From Bimuria novae-zelandiae CBS 107.79 (taxonomy: Eukaryota; Ascomycota; Dothideomycetes; Pleosporales; Didymosphaeriaceae), in contig ML976745.1 in the NCBI GenBank assembly GCA_010015655.1, positions 104,587 to 168,586 of the forward strand: DNA of 64,000 nucleotides, given 5' to 3'. Under the pieces are notes generated by a model. It saw only the letters and a program-made list of their open reading frames with translations, searched no databases and had not been told where the DNA came from. The position numbers and the translations under genes are program-made. Shown piece after piece: positions 1 to 17,799 of this stretch (position 1 is its first letter; every line of letters begins with the position of its first letter).

Positions 1-673
1 TGGGTGTTACGATTCCTACGTGTGTGAACACCGAATCGATAATGCTCGGCTTGGTTCGCGCAGGTGATCACTGCTATCGTGGACTCCGGCATCCAACACT
101 GCAGCTGTTCATTACGACCCCGACTCAGCCTTCCTCTCAATTATCCGCGTCACTCATTCACGATAGCACGCCAATATCAAGGCCGTCTTGTAATGTAACT
201 ACCGAGATGTTTATTAGCGGCCCAAGGGCCTTTGTCTACTATATAAAATTCACAACGCAAGACCCACCACCTAACGCCTACTGTACAAACTGAGATTACT
301 GGAGCCTGTGTCCCCTCCGTCTCCAGGCTGCGTGGGGTGAATTTTGTTCCGTATTACGTCCGTCATGCGATAGCTTGGTTCTCGTACGTATTGTCGTGTC
401 GTGGTCGTGTCGTGATCGTGGCGTCGTAAACGGGGTATAATGCGATGGTGGCTGAAAATGCAAAAGTACCAATATGGTGTCGAGAAGAATGCCGAAGCAA
501 CCTTGAGATGCGAACGGGGGAGTTGTGTGCGCGACGAACGAAGGGGTCTCGTAGATGTCGGGCAGCAGCATCGAGAGAAATGGGCGTGTAGATGGCGTCC
601 GGGTGGAATAAAGCGACTCGCAGGATCCCGAAAAGAAAGCATCGGACCATGGGGAACGAAACCGGTGGTGTGG
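1..673. other. Intergenic 3' flank, no gene recognised
   Basis: Normal-GC sequence downstream of the PF11001 gene. Short open frames on both strands overlap one another, have no recognisable motif, and none has a convincing intron or start context. Around 385-430 there is a low-complexity run built from GTCGT/GGTCGT units. I see nothing else. Confidence 0.5.
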
Positions 674-2747
674 TTAAGTAAAGGAGCTGTTCCAGTTGTA
701 TGTCAACGGCAAGCCGTGCGTGGGCAGCTCCCGATCGGGCGGATCGTGCGTCGTCTGGTAATGCTCCAGGAGCTCGGAAGGGGGTAGAAATAGATCATGG
801 CAATGCGCGTATATGTTGGATAGATCCCCCGGTAGTGTTTGGGTTGCTAAGGCCTGCGTTGTGGTCCTATCGGGATGTGCTATGTTATGTGATGCTACGC
901 CAGAAAAGCCGAGGCCACTCGGGAGTTGAATGGATTGCGGCGTAACTCCCAGGAGATAGTTGAAAGAAGGAGCGTTATTAGAGGATGGGTTATCATTGGA
1001 GCTGGGGTAGCCAACAGTACGAGACCCGAAGCGGGGGGCCGCCGAAGGCACGTTCGACCCGAAGGACTGCCCAACATTCAAGCCTGAGAAAGCTCCAGCC
1101 ATATCCGCCGATGACTGCATCAGAGGCTGATTAGTGGCAGACACCACGTTCACCTGCGGGGATTTGTCGCGGACTGCCTCTGGAAACATCTTGACATCTT
1201 CAGTGTAGCTGAACTCCGAATTGAAGGATGAGAACGAAGCGCTAGGGCAGTTGACTTGAATGGCTTCCTCGTCCGGCTCTGTCTCGTAGCCAGGCTCATC
1301 TTCAGGGGGCGTTTCAGGCTTCATGTATGTGCGTGGACGTTTCCAGGCGTGGGCGCGATCAGGCCTAGGATAGGCCCGCCAGGAGACCTGCTTTCCGCAA
1401 CCAGGTCCCAACTTTCCAGAACCTTCGTAGCCCTGGCGTTGGAAGACCTCTTGGTAGAAGTAGTCTTCGTGAGATTGGGCAATGTCGAACAGGCTAGCCA
1501 TGAGTCAGGACGCGTCGCGCCAAAGTTGTGATTGGAATTACCTAGGAATGATTTCTTCCAGAGCACGCTTCTTCATGGTTTCATTGTATTTTGAGCCCTT
1601 GGACGAAGAAAAGTGCTCCGTGTCTTTCGAGGTAACGATGTAAGTGGCGTCTTTGAGAAGCTTGTGGATCCAGGGATCCAGTTGTCGCTTACGTTCGTCG
1701 GCATCGCGGTGAACGAGCATGATGTCGACAGCCAGGGGCAGGAGGTCTGTTAAAAGTAAGGGTCGTGCATTGCAAAGAGCTCCTCGACAGACTTACGTGG
1801 TAGCTTAAGGTGGGAAGGCTCGACGTATGGCACTTCAGCAGGCCACCAGCGGGGCTTCCTGTATGCCTTCGGCTTGCCAGTGCGGCGATCCACGTATTTC
1901 TGATAGGGTCCATACTCCTGCTGACGTCTCGGCTCCAGTCGTTTAACCCAGGCTGTCACAATGTCACGCATAGGCTTCATCGTGAGCTCACGGAAGCGTT
2001 GCTCATAGAAAGCTTTGAGCGACTCGATGTCGCCAACATGGAAGGTGTTCACTGTAATGGCCTTGACCTTCGGCTCAGTTGGTTCATCGGCATCATGGGA
2101 GTTGTCATCATCGTGCTGGAATGGAGATCGTGGACGCTTCAAATTCCGCGACGGCTCTGACGAATGCGCTTGAGCAGTGCCTGTGAAGGTCAGTTTTGTC
2201 GCCCAACACTTGGTTTTTCTAGCTCACCTGTCGAGCGGATTTGCTGCACCTGACCACGATTTTCCGAAGCCGACCATGAGCTTGCAACATCGCGATCCCC
2301 CGGCCTGAACAAGTGGTCGAAGCCGGGGATGGGAGCAAAGACTGGCGCCTCGCGGCCTCGGACAGTCAGGTAGCCGATCGGTCGTTTAAGGGACCACTCT
2401 CTCTTCTCTTCATGGTGTGTGGGCTTCGTCCTCTGATCAAACCATTAGCAGGAGCCAACAACGGGCGAACGATGCGCGCTATGGCGACATAGTGGATTGC
2501 GGACAGTGCCCGCGGACGCTAACGAGACGGTGCCCAAAGCACGACACATCAACTCTAGCGACGCGGGGAAGCGATGGCGACGTCAGGGCGGAAACGGAAA
2601 ACTCACCGGCGCCACGAAATCGGTGTCATGCACGAACGAGAGCAGTTCGGTATTGTACTGGTTGTCATCGCTCGCTTCCTGCCAGCTCTGACGGGGAAGC
2701 GGGTCGTGTCGTTCCATTGGGCCTGGTTGCATGCTTCCTTTTGCCAT
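674..2747 (-). CDS. PF11001 (YDR124W-like helical bundle) domain protein, five exons
   Basis: Exons read on the minus strand: 2747-2607, 2432-2228, 2180-1797, 1746-1542 and 1493-674 (584 codons before the stop, all phases consistent). The introns (2433-2606, 2181-2227, 1747-1796, 1494-1541) start GTGAGT, GTGAGC, GTAAGT and GTAATT and end CAG or TAG. The first is long (174 bp) and could hide a small exon. Around residues 160-275 the protein matches what I know of fungal PF11001/DUF2841: a predicted helix ending in AWVKRLEPRRQQEYGPY, a basic linker with KPRWWP, then VPYVEPSHLKLP and LLPLAVDIMLV. The N-terminus has a conserved-looking GYLTVRGREAPVF block. The C-terminal exon (about 270 residues) is Ser/Asn/Pro-rich and low complexity. 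Proteins of this family have no established biochemical function; one lies in the subtelomeric hrmA-associated cluster of Aspergillus fumigatus. No signal peptide or membrane segment is visible. Start chosen at the first ATG of the exon ahead of the GTGAGT donor at 2606. Confidence 0.75.
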
Positions 2748-5113
2748 GGCGCTGCACCCTCCAGGGCTCACCTGAGCCGACGTGCAGCAAACGGTGAAGA
2801 ACTCGTCTGGAGGGGCCCGGGGCAGGAAAAGATGAGATTTCGAAGCCTCGAGATCCACTGGCTGGCCTATCAGAATGCTTCGGCGCCTCCGAGAAGTGTC
2901 GATAAGGGTCGCTGCAACAGCGAACAGTGGCCGTAGAAGGACTAAAGACAATTGAACAGAGAACGAGCGTCCTAAAGGGCCGAATAACGATGCGAAGTGC
3001 AAGGCGCCAAAGGTCCCGAGAAACGTGGTCGTGGTGTGTCAAAGTGAACGGTGGCAGGGAGATGGCGCTTGTCAGATTGGTGTCAACAAGATCTCAGCAT
3101 GGCCTTGAATAGATTGAAGAGAGCCTAGACGGGCAGCGAGGGGAAACCAGTCTTAAAGGACGCCTCTATCGACCAGGAGACCCCCTTCTGGACCTCCGCT
3201 GTATACGGGGCTCTTCACCGTTTGCTCGCCGCTTCTTCTACGCAATCTCATTACAGTCCTGGGAAGCAGCATCTCTAGGCCCTAGCGAGACCGGGTGGTG
3301 CCTTGCAATATGTGACGCAGACTGCACAAGGACCCGCGCGAATGTGGAGCCTGTTCGGCGTCTAACCTTTCTGTATAAATCTGGATAAGGAAGCTCCCAT
3401 GACAGCCGTTGGCCGTACCTGAGCGGGCCATGGTCTGTTCTTGGAGACTGGTTCCAGAGGGAAGCCAAGTTCCCCGATTCGACAGCGGTTCTTGATACCC
3501 GCGATACCCTGCCGGCGTGACGAGACTCATTCATACATATGTAGCAATAGGCGGCAAGGATTGCCGGATCCGACAGTGCTGCCCCAAAAAGCGCTCGGTC
3601 GGGAACCCCTTCCAACGAGTTTCCAGAGCAGTAGCAAGGGTTGCTATCATCCAATCCTTGCAGTGTCTGAACTGGTAATTAGGGGAAGAACATCCCAGCG
3701 GTTTCGTCACTACGAAACCTCGGTTCTTCCCTAGGCTTCCTTCCCGCCACCAGCTTGCACCGAAAACTGCTGAGACTCAACGATCGCCTAGGAAAAAGAA
3801 AATATGGCAAGTAAACGCGGCACGCGGCAATCCTCCCAACGCCCTTCCGACACATCCAATACAGCGAGCCACACGGCTACCCACTCCATTGTGCAACACT
3901 CATCCCACGTGCATTCTACCCTCTGTTATCACGCAACCGCTACAGCTACAGCTATGATAATAGACCCTGTTAAGAGATCTATAACACAGCACACATAAGA
4001 ACGCTTGTAAAGAACACCTACCAAATATCGTTCATTGCTCATCGAATCTGCATCTGATCGCGGCCGACCCGCCACAAGGAACGGCCCTTCGCTCCTTCGC
4101 TCCGGGCCCCAAAAGCCCGGTCATTGGCACAACCCGCAAACACTCCCGACCAAATGCAGTGACGAGCGTAGCACGGCCAGCGCAGTCACCGCTCCTCCAC
4201 GCCCGCAATATCCAATCCAGACCCTAGTCCCGCGACGCCACGCTTGAGTGCAAGGATCGGTACGCAGAGCCCGATCCCCGCCAGCGACATGCAGCAAATA
4301 GTGGCCGGGATGGGCGCGAAAAGGGTAGCCCGATCGCCTCCTCATGCAACCCCGTTGTGGGGACGACCGCCCCCCTCAATCTGTTCAGCTACGCTCATAT
4401 GTGCCTATGAACTGATTCTCGTTCATCGAGTCTCCAATCTGGCAGCGCGCATGGTCCCAATTTGATCGATCTCCACGCGCAGCGATGCAACGGCGCATGG
4501 GTTTATCGATCGAGCTTCCCCACGCTCGTTAAAGAGATTCTCTGGGTTTTGTATTGTACCTAAAGCGCCGCTCCCGAATGATACCTCGTGATAACGTCAC
4601 CGCAGGAGATCACTATTCTGACCGGATGTCTTGCATGCAAGCCCCAACGGTAGTTCTTGGAATGCCTTTGCCTCACCCCGAACCCGCGTGGCGGTAGGTT
4701 GGCTTTTTATCAACCCTGGAACTGTCCCATTCGCCAACAACTTGCCACCTCCTTCCCTATGCCTCCTGCCAAGTTTTCCTCGCATTCGTATCAAAGCTGC
4801 GGTGCGGCGGTGAACTTAAGACTGCGCTGTGTAACCACAATTTCCAAAGGATCTGTTAGCGCATGCGTGTGGCTGCATAGCACCAACGGGAACAATATAG
4901 TAGATACGCCCGTAACGGGACTGAGGAGAAACTTTTCTATTTTGACTCCCGCTTCCTGTCTCGATCTAGGTCAGCAAGGGTATATACAACACCGGTCCCA
5001 CCCGCGCACGATACCATACTGTTGCTACACGTTTTCGATGAAAATCACTTCCGCGCATGACACCCATGGATCTCTACCCCCACACCGGCCCTTGTCCTCT
5101 GCGGGCACCTGAC
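2748..5113. other. 2.4-kb intergenic region, promoter side of the PF11001 gene
   Basis: GC is normal and there is no RIP signature. It lies upstream of the PF11001 gene and downstream of the ABC transporter, since both read leftward. Open frames such as 3238-3654 on the minus strand and 4657-5112 on the plus strand are 60-150 codons long, overlap frames on the opposite strand, and show no domain, signal peptide or splice structure I recognise, so I do not call them genes. The 5' leader of the PF11001 gene, possibly with its own intron, lies at the left side. Confidence 0.4.
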
Positions 5114-10388
<5,275 letters not shown>

Positions 10389-11029
10389 TGATCGGGACCG
10401 TATGCGCGCGCCGTACCTCTGGGTGTTGCAGAGTCTGGGCTGGAATGGCTCGAAGGCGATGTTCTGATCGCTGGTGACGGATGGGCGTGAGTTTAGTTTA
10501 ATTTAGTTTGGTAATGGTGAAGCTCTGACCACCATGCATGACGCTGATTACAAAATGCACGGTGGGGAAGGAACGAACCTCCGGCGCCTTTCCCGCCGAC
10601 AGTCGCTCTTGCTTTACATAGAAATGGGTTCTGTCTTTTCAGGCAACCAGTGCATCGCGAGAACAGGTCCCAAAGCAGTGTGTACTGTATGGTTGCGACA
10701 CATTCGGAATCGCATGCTACTGTCGCTTCCCGTTGCCTTCTTCCGATCTTATCTCCGACCCGGCGATCTGCCTCTGTGTCACGTGAATACGCGTCGATCG
10801 CGGCCTCGAGACTGTGGAACGTGGATACAATTGTGCATTTTGACTCAAAAGTATATAGATTTTCTTGTTCAGGGATAGAGAGTGAAGATAGCTCACTGTA
10901 GAAGACAGTTGCAAACCCACACAGCACCACAACTTACGTCCCATGCTGCAAGAGCGAGGCGGAGATGAGCGCACTTGTGGTCACTGCAATAATACACATC
11001 GCGGCCCTCTATGCACTCATACACGCGTG
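10389..11029. other. Intergenic region, promoter side of the Ycf1-like gene
   Basis: Normal-GC sequence of about 640 bp upstream of the transporter start. I looked for an obvious Yap1 site (TTAGTAA or TTACTAA type) and did not find a clean one. Open frames here are antisense overlaps without domain signal. Confidence 0.4.
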
Positions 11030-12730
11030 TCAGGCATCGGGTCTAGATAGGTGTAGTATTTGAATAAGCTCAACTTTGAGATGGCGGCCAGCTCGCACAA
11101 TGTACTTCTCTTCTTCGAATAGGATTGAAGCCCAGATCTTGTCCTTGTCTCCTTCTGAATCTCCAGTGGAAAGGAGAATTTCTTCGCTGTTAGAAGCTTG
11201 GAGGGACATATAGGATCTTTTTTGGACCACCAGTGGCAGGGGTTTGCGTAAGACGTCTTGATAGGAACGAGCATCGGAATCCGCTGCAGCTGGGTCTGTG
11301 AGAGATAGTGAGGAAGTCGTTGAGAGAGGGGAAAATATTTCCCCCCTTGAGGACATCTTCTTGAGCGCAGACGATAACTCGGATCGGGTTGGGGCAAGAA
11401 AGTGTGAAGGGCGGCGTGGCGGAAGGGGAGGTGGTTTCTCATCTTCCTTGGCTATGTGTCCAGCAATTGACCAAGGTTCCGCTTCTCCTTGTCTTCCGTT
11501 GACCTAGTCTACAAGAGTACTCATAACGCTTTCTTTTTCTGCGATACATTTCTGTTTCCGAGGTGCGTGATCCGACCCGGATTGTGTTACCACCACTGAC
11601 GGCCGAGGCGATGCGGGCGCATGAGGCATGAAAGGCAACAAACTCATTTCAAGATCATCCAACATGTCTGTATGAGCTTCTTGTGTTTCACTTTGATCCT
11701 GTGGTGGAGCCTCGTTGTTTGATGATTCGACCGTATCGTCAGTTTGTAGCATGAGACTTCATATCGGCCACTGCACCTTGCACCGGTGGCTGGTTATCGA
11801 TCGGGTCATCTTGAATTGCTTCCAGGTCAATGAGATCATCCTCAATGACTTGCACATCGGTTTTCCCTGGTTCGGTGCGCGCTCTTACAGCCGCCTGCGC
11901 TATAGCCCTTCGATATGCTTTTGAATTGACAACTTCATCGTCGAATGTGAATTCGGCATCGCCAAATATGGATTGCGCATCGCCAAGGCTATCTCTATCA
12001 AAGATAGAATCTGGAACTTTGATGTTCGGATGCTTTTCTCTCAATGTGTTTGACCGCTTGGCAATGTGGTTAAGTTTTAAGCTGTTCTCCCCAAGCAATC
12101 GATGCATATCGGAGAGAGACTCCATTTGTATGCCTTGGATGAGCAGACCGAGCGCAAATTGCTGTCCTCGAATCTGCCTGCAACAATTCTTTCAAGTTCG
12201 CTTCCTACAGCAAGAAGCGCGCTCGGTCACGCTTCCGCAAATCGTCAACGTCAACCTTTGCATTCAGGTTCCGAATTTCCTCGTCGAGACACCGGTACAC
12301 AACCCAACATCCCGTCAGTACTCTGTCAAGAGTATTTCGAAGCTCTGGCTTATTTTGTAAGGTGGCCCCATCCAAGAGACTCTGAATTTGTGATAGTGAA
12401 GCCGCGACAACCATCGACTCTGTGTAAATGGCGGTTATAAGCACGGATGCTTGATCAAAAGGCTCTCGCAAATCATATAGTTGTTTAGCTACCTCTATGT
12501 ATTGTGGAATCGCGGCAATCTGCGCCAGTGTTAGTGAATGAGAGAGTGGCAGCCTGTCGTCTTCCAACACGCTCACGATAGAGCCCTGAGAGGGAACCAA
12601 GACATACCATGCCGATGGCTGCGCCGACGGCTTTCATGTAGGATCGTGTGTTGGAGCCTGGAACCGCGCCTGGTATCAGATCATGAGATGAAGCGGAAGC
12701 TAAAGTAAAAGGCAGGTACAATGACGACAT
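11030..12730 (-). pseudogene. Disabled fungal STAND/NLR-type N-terminal domain gene
   Basis: Coding pieces on the minus strand run 12730-12608, a clean intron 12520-12607 (GTATGT donor, ACTAAC branch, CAG acceptor), then 12519 onward. The pieces resemble a recurrent fungal family with an N-terminal helical domain: AVGAAIGM followed by IAAIPQYIEVAKQLYDL, ESMVVAASLSQIQSLL, a block ending LKELLQA, IRGQQFALGLLIQ, MESLSDMHRLL, VPDSIFD, FDDEVVNSKAYRRA and, near the end, RAGRHLKVELIQI. The frame is broken. There is a TAG at 12205-12207 just before the LKELLQA block, a +1 shift between that block and IRGQQ (about 12174-12177), a frame change near 11739-11776 that an 85-bp intron could also explain, and another in-frame TAG at 11504-11506, after which the same frame stays open through a proline-rich stretch to 11030. 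Both TAGs could come from one C-to-T change at a CpA. Function in this family is not established; relatives are linked to fungal NLR-like or ankyrin proteins. An unusual intron pattern cannot be fully excluded. Confidence 0.6.
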
Positions 12731-12814
12731 GCCCCAATGTTCTGGGATGGAGGTGCGAGGGTGCCCATGGTGTGCTTCAGCTCCTTCAGCCCAAGTGCCG
12801 TTACCTCATGCACG

Positions 12815-12960
12815 CGCACTAATGCGGCGCACCCATTTTTAACGTGACATATCTCCACTAATATAGACCTAATTATTGCCGTAATTAAAGCTATTAAATT
12901 ATGCAAGCTAAAAGAAGATTTATTATATTAATAATACGCTATTAAATTTAGTATTAATTG
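12815..12960 (+). mobile_element. Fragment of a pogo/Fot1-like transposon (5' end of transposase)
   Basis: From about 12817 to 12900 the sequence aligns by eye with the transposase start of the pogo-like element whose minus-strand start codon is at 34902: the CATATCTCCACTAATATAGA stretch here corresponds to CATCTCCACCAATATGGA there, and most other differences are transitions. Read on the plus strand it corresponds to the MDPIEAAIIAI start of that transposase. No second terminal repeat was found, so this is a truncated RIPed copy. It sits about 85 bp upstream of the broken NLR-like gene. Confidence 0.55.
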
Positions 12961-13075
12961 ATTTATATTAAGTTATTAGTATAGACGCGTTACCTAGTCA
13001 CGTGTAATAGAGTCGCTCACCGCCTAGCGCACGTCCCCACCTGGCGCCCGAAAACCATTATATATACTCAAGTCG

Positions 13076-13361
13076 TGTTAAGGCTCTTAAGCCACACATA
13101 ATAAATATAATAATAAGATTTTTAAGAGTAATAGTATTTATATTGCAATAAGGTCCCTTTAGTAGTATGACTATCATGGATAACCGAGTAGGAGAGGGAC
13201 AAGGCGGGGTGGCTGCAACGTCTTGTATTAACTATAGTTACTTATATCATGGCTTCTCTCAATAGTAACCAGGATATTATAGTAGGGATATACCTTTACG
13301 TATAGTAAGTACCACGAGCCTACCTTTTACTAATCTAGACTAAACCTATATATTCTTAACA
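13076..13361 (-). repeat. 3' LTR of the degraded copia element
   Basis: 286 bp, TGTTAAGG at one end and CTTAACA at the other, adjacent to a polypurine tract. The flanking pentamer AGTCG (13071-13075) is not seen again on the right, as expected if the element lost its other end. Its middle (about 13130-13260) keeps a more normal base composition. Confidence 0.55.
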
Positions 13362-15400
13362 CTCCTCCTTAGGACAGGTCTAGTCTATAGATAACTCCTA
13401 GTTAGTTCTTAAATTTCTTAAATGTCATTTGCTATAAAGGCTTTATTATTTTATTACTAACTATATCTATAGTTAGTATATAGGCTATATTAAGTCTGTC
13501 TTATTCTGCTAGGTCCCTAATAAAGTAATTATAAACGTTAATGTGCTTTAGTTTTTCGTAAAGGTAAGAGTTCTTTATAAGTATAATAGCGCCCTAATTA
13601 TCGTCTAGTATCTAAACCTTATTAATATCTTTTTTAATATATACTTTAGGAATCTAAGATCTTTAAATACTTAAGTAATTTACTAGTCTTACTTATAGTA
13701 TGTTAAAAGCGCAATATACTTAGATTTATAACTTAATATTGTAACTAATTATTACTTTTTACTAGACTATAATATTAGACCTCTATAGAATATTATAGTA
13801 ATTCTAAAGATGCTTTTTTAGTCTATAGTATTGCTTATCTAGTTAGTATCTAAGGAAATAATAAATTATAAGTATATTCTCCCTAGTCCGTAGAGCAGTT
13901 TTATTATAACTATTAACCTAAAATACTGTAATAGGTTTTTTATGCATAGCTATAGTGTTCTGCTAGATCGCTTATATATTAGCATATTTTTCTAAGGATA
14001 AATGTAATATCTAGACGTATAAAAATTATAGTAAATATTAGGCTTCTAATTCCCTGGTAGTACTTAGTTATGTTAATTTAGATATTATTATTAGTTGTTA
14101 GCCTAAATAAGGTGTAATTAGTAAATAAGATCTTCCTATCTTTAAACTTTTTACTTAATATTCTAAACTTATTAAGTACTACACGTAGGTATTACTCTTA
14201 GTTAAGAAAGATTATATAGTACTTTCTATCTCTCGTAACTTGCACTCTAAGGACTTTATATACCTCGCCTAGGTTCTTAGCGTTAAATTGTCTAAAAAGC
14301 TTCTTCTAAAACTACTAAGTTTAAGATTACTCCTTTGCCACTATAAGGACGTTATTAACATAGACTAAGATTTAAATCTTTCTTACTTTATAGACAAACA
14401 TAGAAGGGTCTGCAAGGCTTTATACAAATCCCTATAGAAGAAACTCTTTCTTTATTAATAGGTTTTAGTCTCAAGTACCTTGCTTTAGTCTATATAAGCT
14501 TTAAAGGACTTTTAGAATATTTTTTTTATATAATCTCTTTCTAGTAGCTTAAGGAGGATCTATTTCTTAAGATAAGACTTAGTAAATACATTCTTAATAT
14601 TATAATAAAAATATTCTAAGTCTTCTACTATAATAATAGCGAGGAATAGATATAAGGTATCTATATAAATAGTTAATGTAAAGGTCTTATTATAGTTAAT
14701 TTCCTTTACTTAGGTAAATCCCCTTGCTACAAGGCGTATATTAAATTATTTACTATCTTATCTAACTTAGTCATAATTATAAAAACCTATTTTAAGTTAA
14801 ATATATTTATGTCTTTTACTAGTACGATTTCTTTCTAGGTTCTATTTTTTATTAGTAAAATTATCTCCCCTAGCACTACTGCTTTCTATTAATTTCTATA
14901 CTTTAGATTATAGATAGCTTATTAATATATCTAGGGAATCTAAATTCCTATAATCTTAGTTACTAGAAAGGCTTTCTTAAAATCTATACTTATTTATCCG
15001 TAAAGTCGACTCGTGCTAGTATAGCTTTAATAATTTTCTAGAATCTTTCATCATCTATAGTATCTTCGCTAGACCTCTTACATTTGAACCCTCTTATAAA
15101 GTATTATAGAGCTTTTAGCAAGACTTTGACAGGTTTTCTAGACTCTATGTTTACTAGGTTATATACTCGCTTACCTTAAGATAGATTTATACGAAGAACA
15201 GCGTTTAGCTTTTTTAGTTTTCCTCTTCTACGCTTAATTAGCTTGAGAGTTAGTTCTACTTATTCTATAGGTAATAGTTCTATTTACTTTGCAGTTAGTG
15301 GTTTTATTTATATTTTAGTTAGTAGTTCTATTTATTTTATAGTAGCTTATTTAGTTAGTTCTGCAGGAGCTAGTTAAGCGAGAGTTAGTTAAGTAAAAGT

Positions 15401-15786
15401 TGTAACAGGAACAATCGCTCGTCGACACGAGAACCCTTGGCTAGTCAAGACAGGATTCGAGATCATCCGAAAACCGACACTCATCCGTATCGGACCAATT
15501 TCGGATCTATCAGACCGATGGGGAACTACGAATCCGATTCGGACCTATTTTGGATCCATTAGACCAACGGTCAACCTATGGCAGTTATGTGCTAGCTAGC
15601 TATCTAGGAAGAGGTGTATTTAGAGGAGCTTGGGGCCTTTATAGTTTAGTACCTTTTCCGTATCCTTTCGTACCAGGCCTATAGGCACTTAATTTATTCG
15701 AGGCTACATTCTTATACACGCACTCCCACATGCCTCTGCTAGGAGATACGCCAACATTAATCCTTTAAGTGACCTGCGCCGATACA
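15401..15786. repeat. Solo LTR, un-RIPed, with 5-bp target duplication
   Basis: 386 bp of normal-GC sequence inside AT-rich DNA. It begins TGTAACAGG and ends CCGATACA, with the pentamer AAAGT at both flanks (15396-15400 and 15787-15791). TG...CA ends plus an exact target duplication indicate an LTR left after recombination between two LTRs. It looks later than the RIP that mutated its host element. Confidence 0.75.
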
Positions 15787-17799
15787 AAAGTTAGTTAAGT
15801 AATTATTAGTTTAATAAGAGTAGGATCTTTCCTTAGTCTTCCTCTTAGTTTTTAGTCTAGTATAGTATTTTGCGTTTCCTGTAATCTAGCTAAAATATTC
15901 TATAATTATAGTTTAACCCTCCCTGTAGACGTGTGTTTGTCCACTAATATATAGCTTAATCTTAAGGTATATCCTAGTTCTAGCAAATAGAACTTAAATT
16001 AATTATTTAATATCTTAGAATAGTATATAAATACTCTAACTCTATTACGGTCTACAAGCTTATTATATTATTAATCTACTAGAATTATCTTAAGGTAGAT
16101 GTAAGAGTAGCACTTGCTCCCTTATATATAAATATAGTTAATAGATAGCGTCTTTCCTATAAAGCCTCTTTAGGGCTAACTTACTTTTTATTAATTATAG
16201 GTCCTATATTAGTGCGGTTTTGTATATATGTGTCTGCCTTTATAGCTTTATCTTAGAACTTAATTAGTAGACTAGCGTTCTTAAGTATTACTTTTATATT
16301 AGCTTTTATAGTTTAGATATTTTGCTTAGCTAGTTTATGTTAATGTAATAACGTAATTATAGTAGGCTATAGTTCTACTCCCTATATAACTCTTTATTCT
16401 TTAACTTATTATAAGAGTTCTAGTGCGTTATTAGTCCTAGTAGCTTTAACTTTTTTATTAGTTTAATATTTAATAAAAGTTTTTTAGACTTTAAGTTCCT
16501 TTTACACATCTCTCTTATACTTTAATAAGATAACCTAGTTCTGTTGCGTGTAGCTATTAATAATAAGGAGGAACTATTAGTTTCTTTTTAAAGATATTAA
16601 AAAGGGGTTTATAATATTAAGCTATATTAAAGCTAGCTTTATAGCCTTGTGCTCTTTTAGTTACTTAAGAATGCTATTTTTTATCTTTATTAAGGCGCAG
16701 ACTTTGCAGGGTTCTATCTTTTCTAGCACTTAAATCTTCTTCTAGAGGATTGGAACTTTGTGGAGTTTTGAGATCTTTGTAGGTCCTAGGTATGCGAAGC
16801 GTCTATGATACAGTAAGTATTTCTCTATTTCGCCAGCCTTGAGGTCTATTTCGTTAAATTCTACTTGCGTATGCTATTTTGTGCTTGGGAATGCTATCTC
16901 TAAGTGTCTATTAGTAATATATAACACTATATAGAGACTATTATTTATAGTTATTTTAATAATTGTCTACTTTCTTAGTTTAAAATATAGTATATTTAAG
17001 TTAAATGAACACTTTAGGCCAACTACGCAAATTCATCTCCCTAATAATAAATTAACTCTAAGATTAGGTACCAGTAGTATATCTAAAAGCTATATTAAAA
17101 ACTTATTTTTATATACTACTTAAGCTTTTCCCTTCTAGTCTGCATATAACTCTCTCCTTTTAACCTAAATACGTCTTCGCTTAATCTTAATTATCTATCT
17201 AAATAATAAGGATTAGTTAGATATATGTAAGAAAGCGCTAGTGTGGCTAGCCTAAGTAAATAAAGAGGCCTTATTAATAATATCTTTTAAGAGATGGCAT
17301 GTCTTAATTATAATAGACTGTGCCTAGTTATTGCCTTAGATCCTTAACCCTCAGTTAGCGGACCCTAGATATATAAGTTCGACGTCTAAAGCTTAACTTT
17401 AAACTTTTTATTAAATTTATAAGTATTATTTTAGCACCTTTAACTCCTTAAACATCTAGTCCTTTATATTAAATTTAATTAGCTCTGCCTATTGCGGGAT
17501 AAGTAGATTTTAAATATAATTATAATCTAAAGCTACAAAGTAGCACAAGACGTTAAAAAATTTATATAAATAAATATTATAAAAGTAACGCCTAGAACTA
17601 TAAGGAGATAGACCCCGCCCTAGCAAGTAATTAAAAAGGAGTCTTAATAAATACTTAACACTAGTAAGACTATCTTTACTAAATAAAAAATTATAAAAAT
17701 AACAATAAGATCTTTTACTAAAGATCCGCGTCTTATCGTAAATAATTATACGTAGCAAGCTTTTAGCTTATAAAAGAGTAATAATTAAAATATAAAGGG

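Noticed and set aside
3238..3654. 138-codon minus-strand open frame in the 2.7-5.1 kb intergenic region
   Set aside because: Overlaps open frames on the other strand, has no domain, signal peptide or intron structure, and shows amino-acid composition typical of chance frames in GC-rich DNA.
4657..5112. 151-codon plus-strand frame ending next to the transporter stop codon
   Set aside because: No recognised motif, partly overlapping other frames; probably chance frame in transporter 3' flank.
17510..17758. 82-codon minus-strand frame of Tyr/Leu/Phe-rich composition
   Set aside because: Composition is that of AT-rich RIPed DNA; no gag motif could be identified, so it is left inside the copia remnant.
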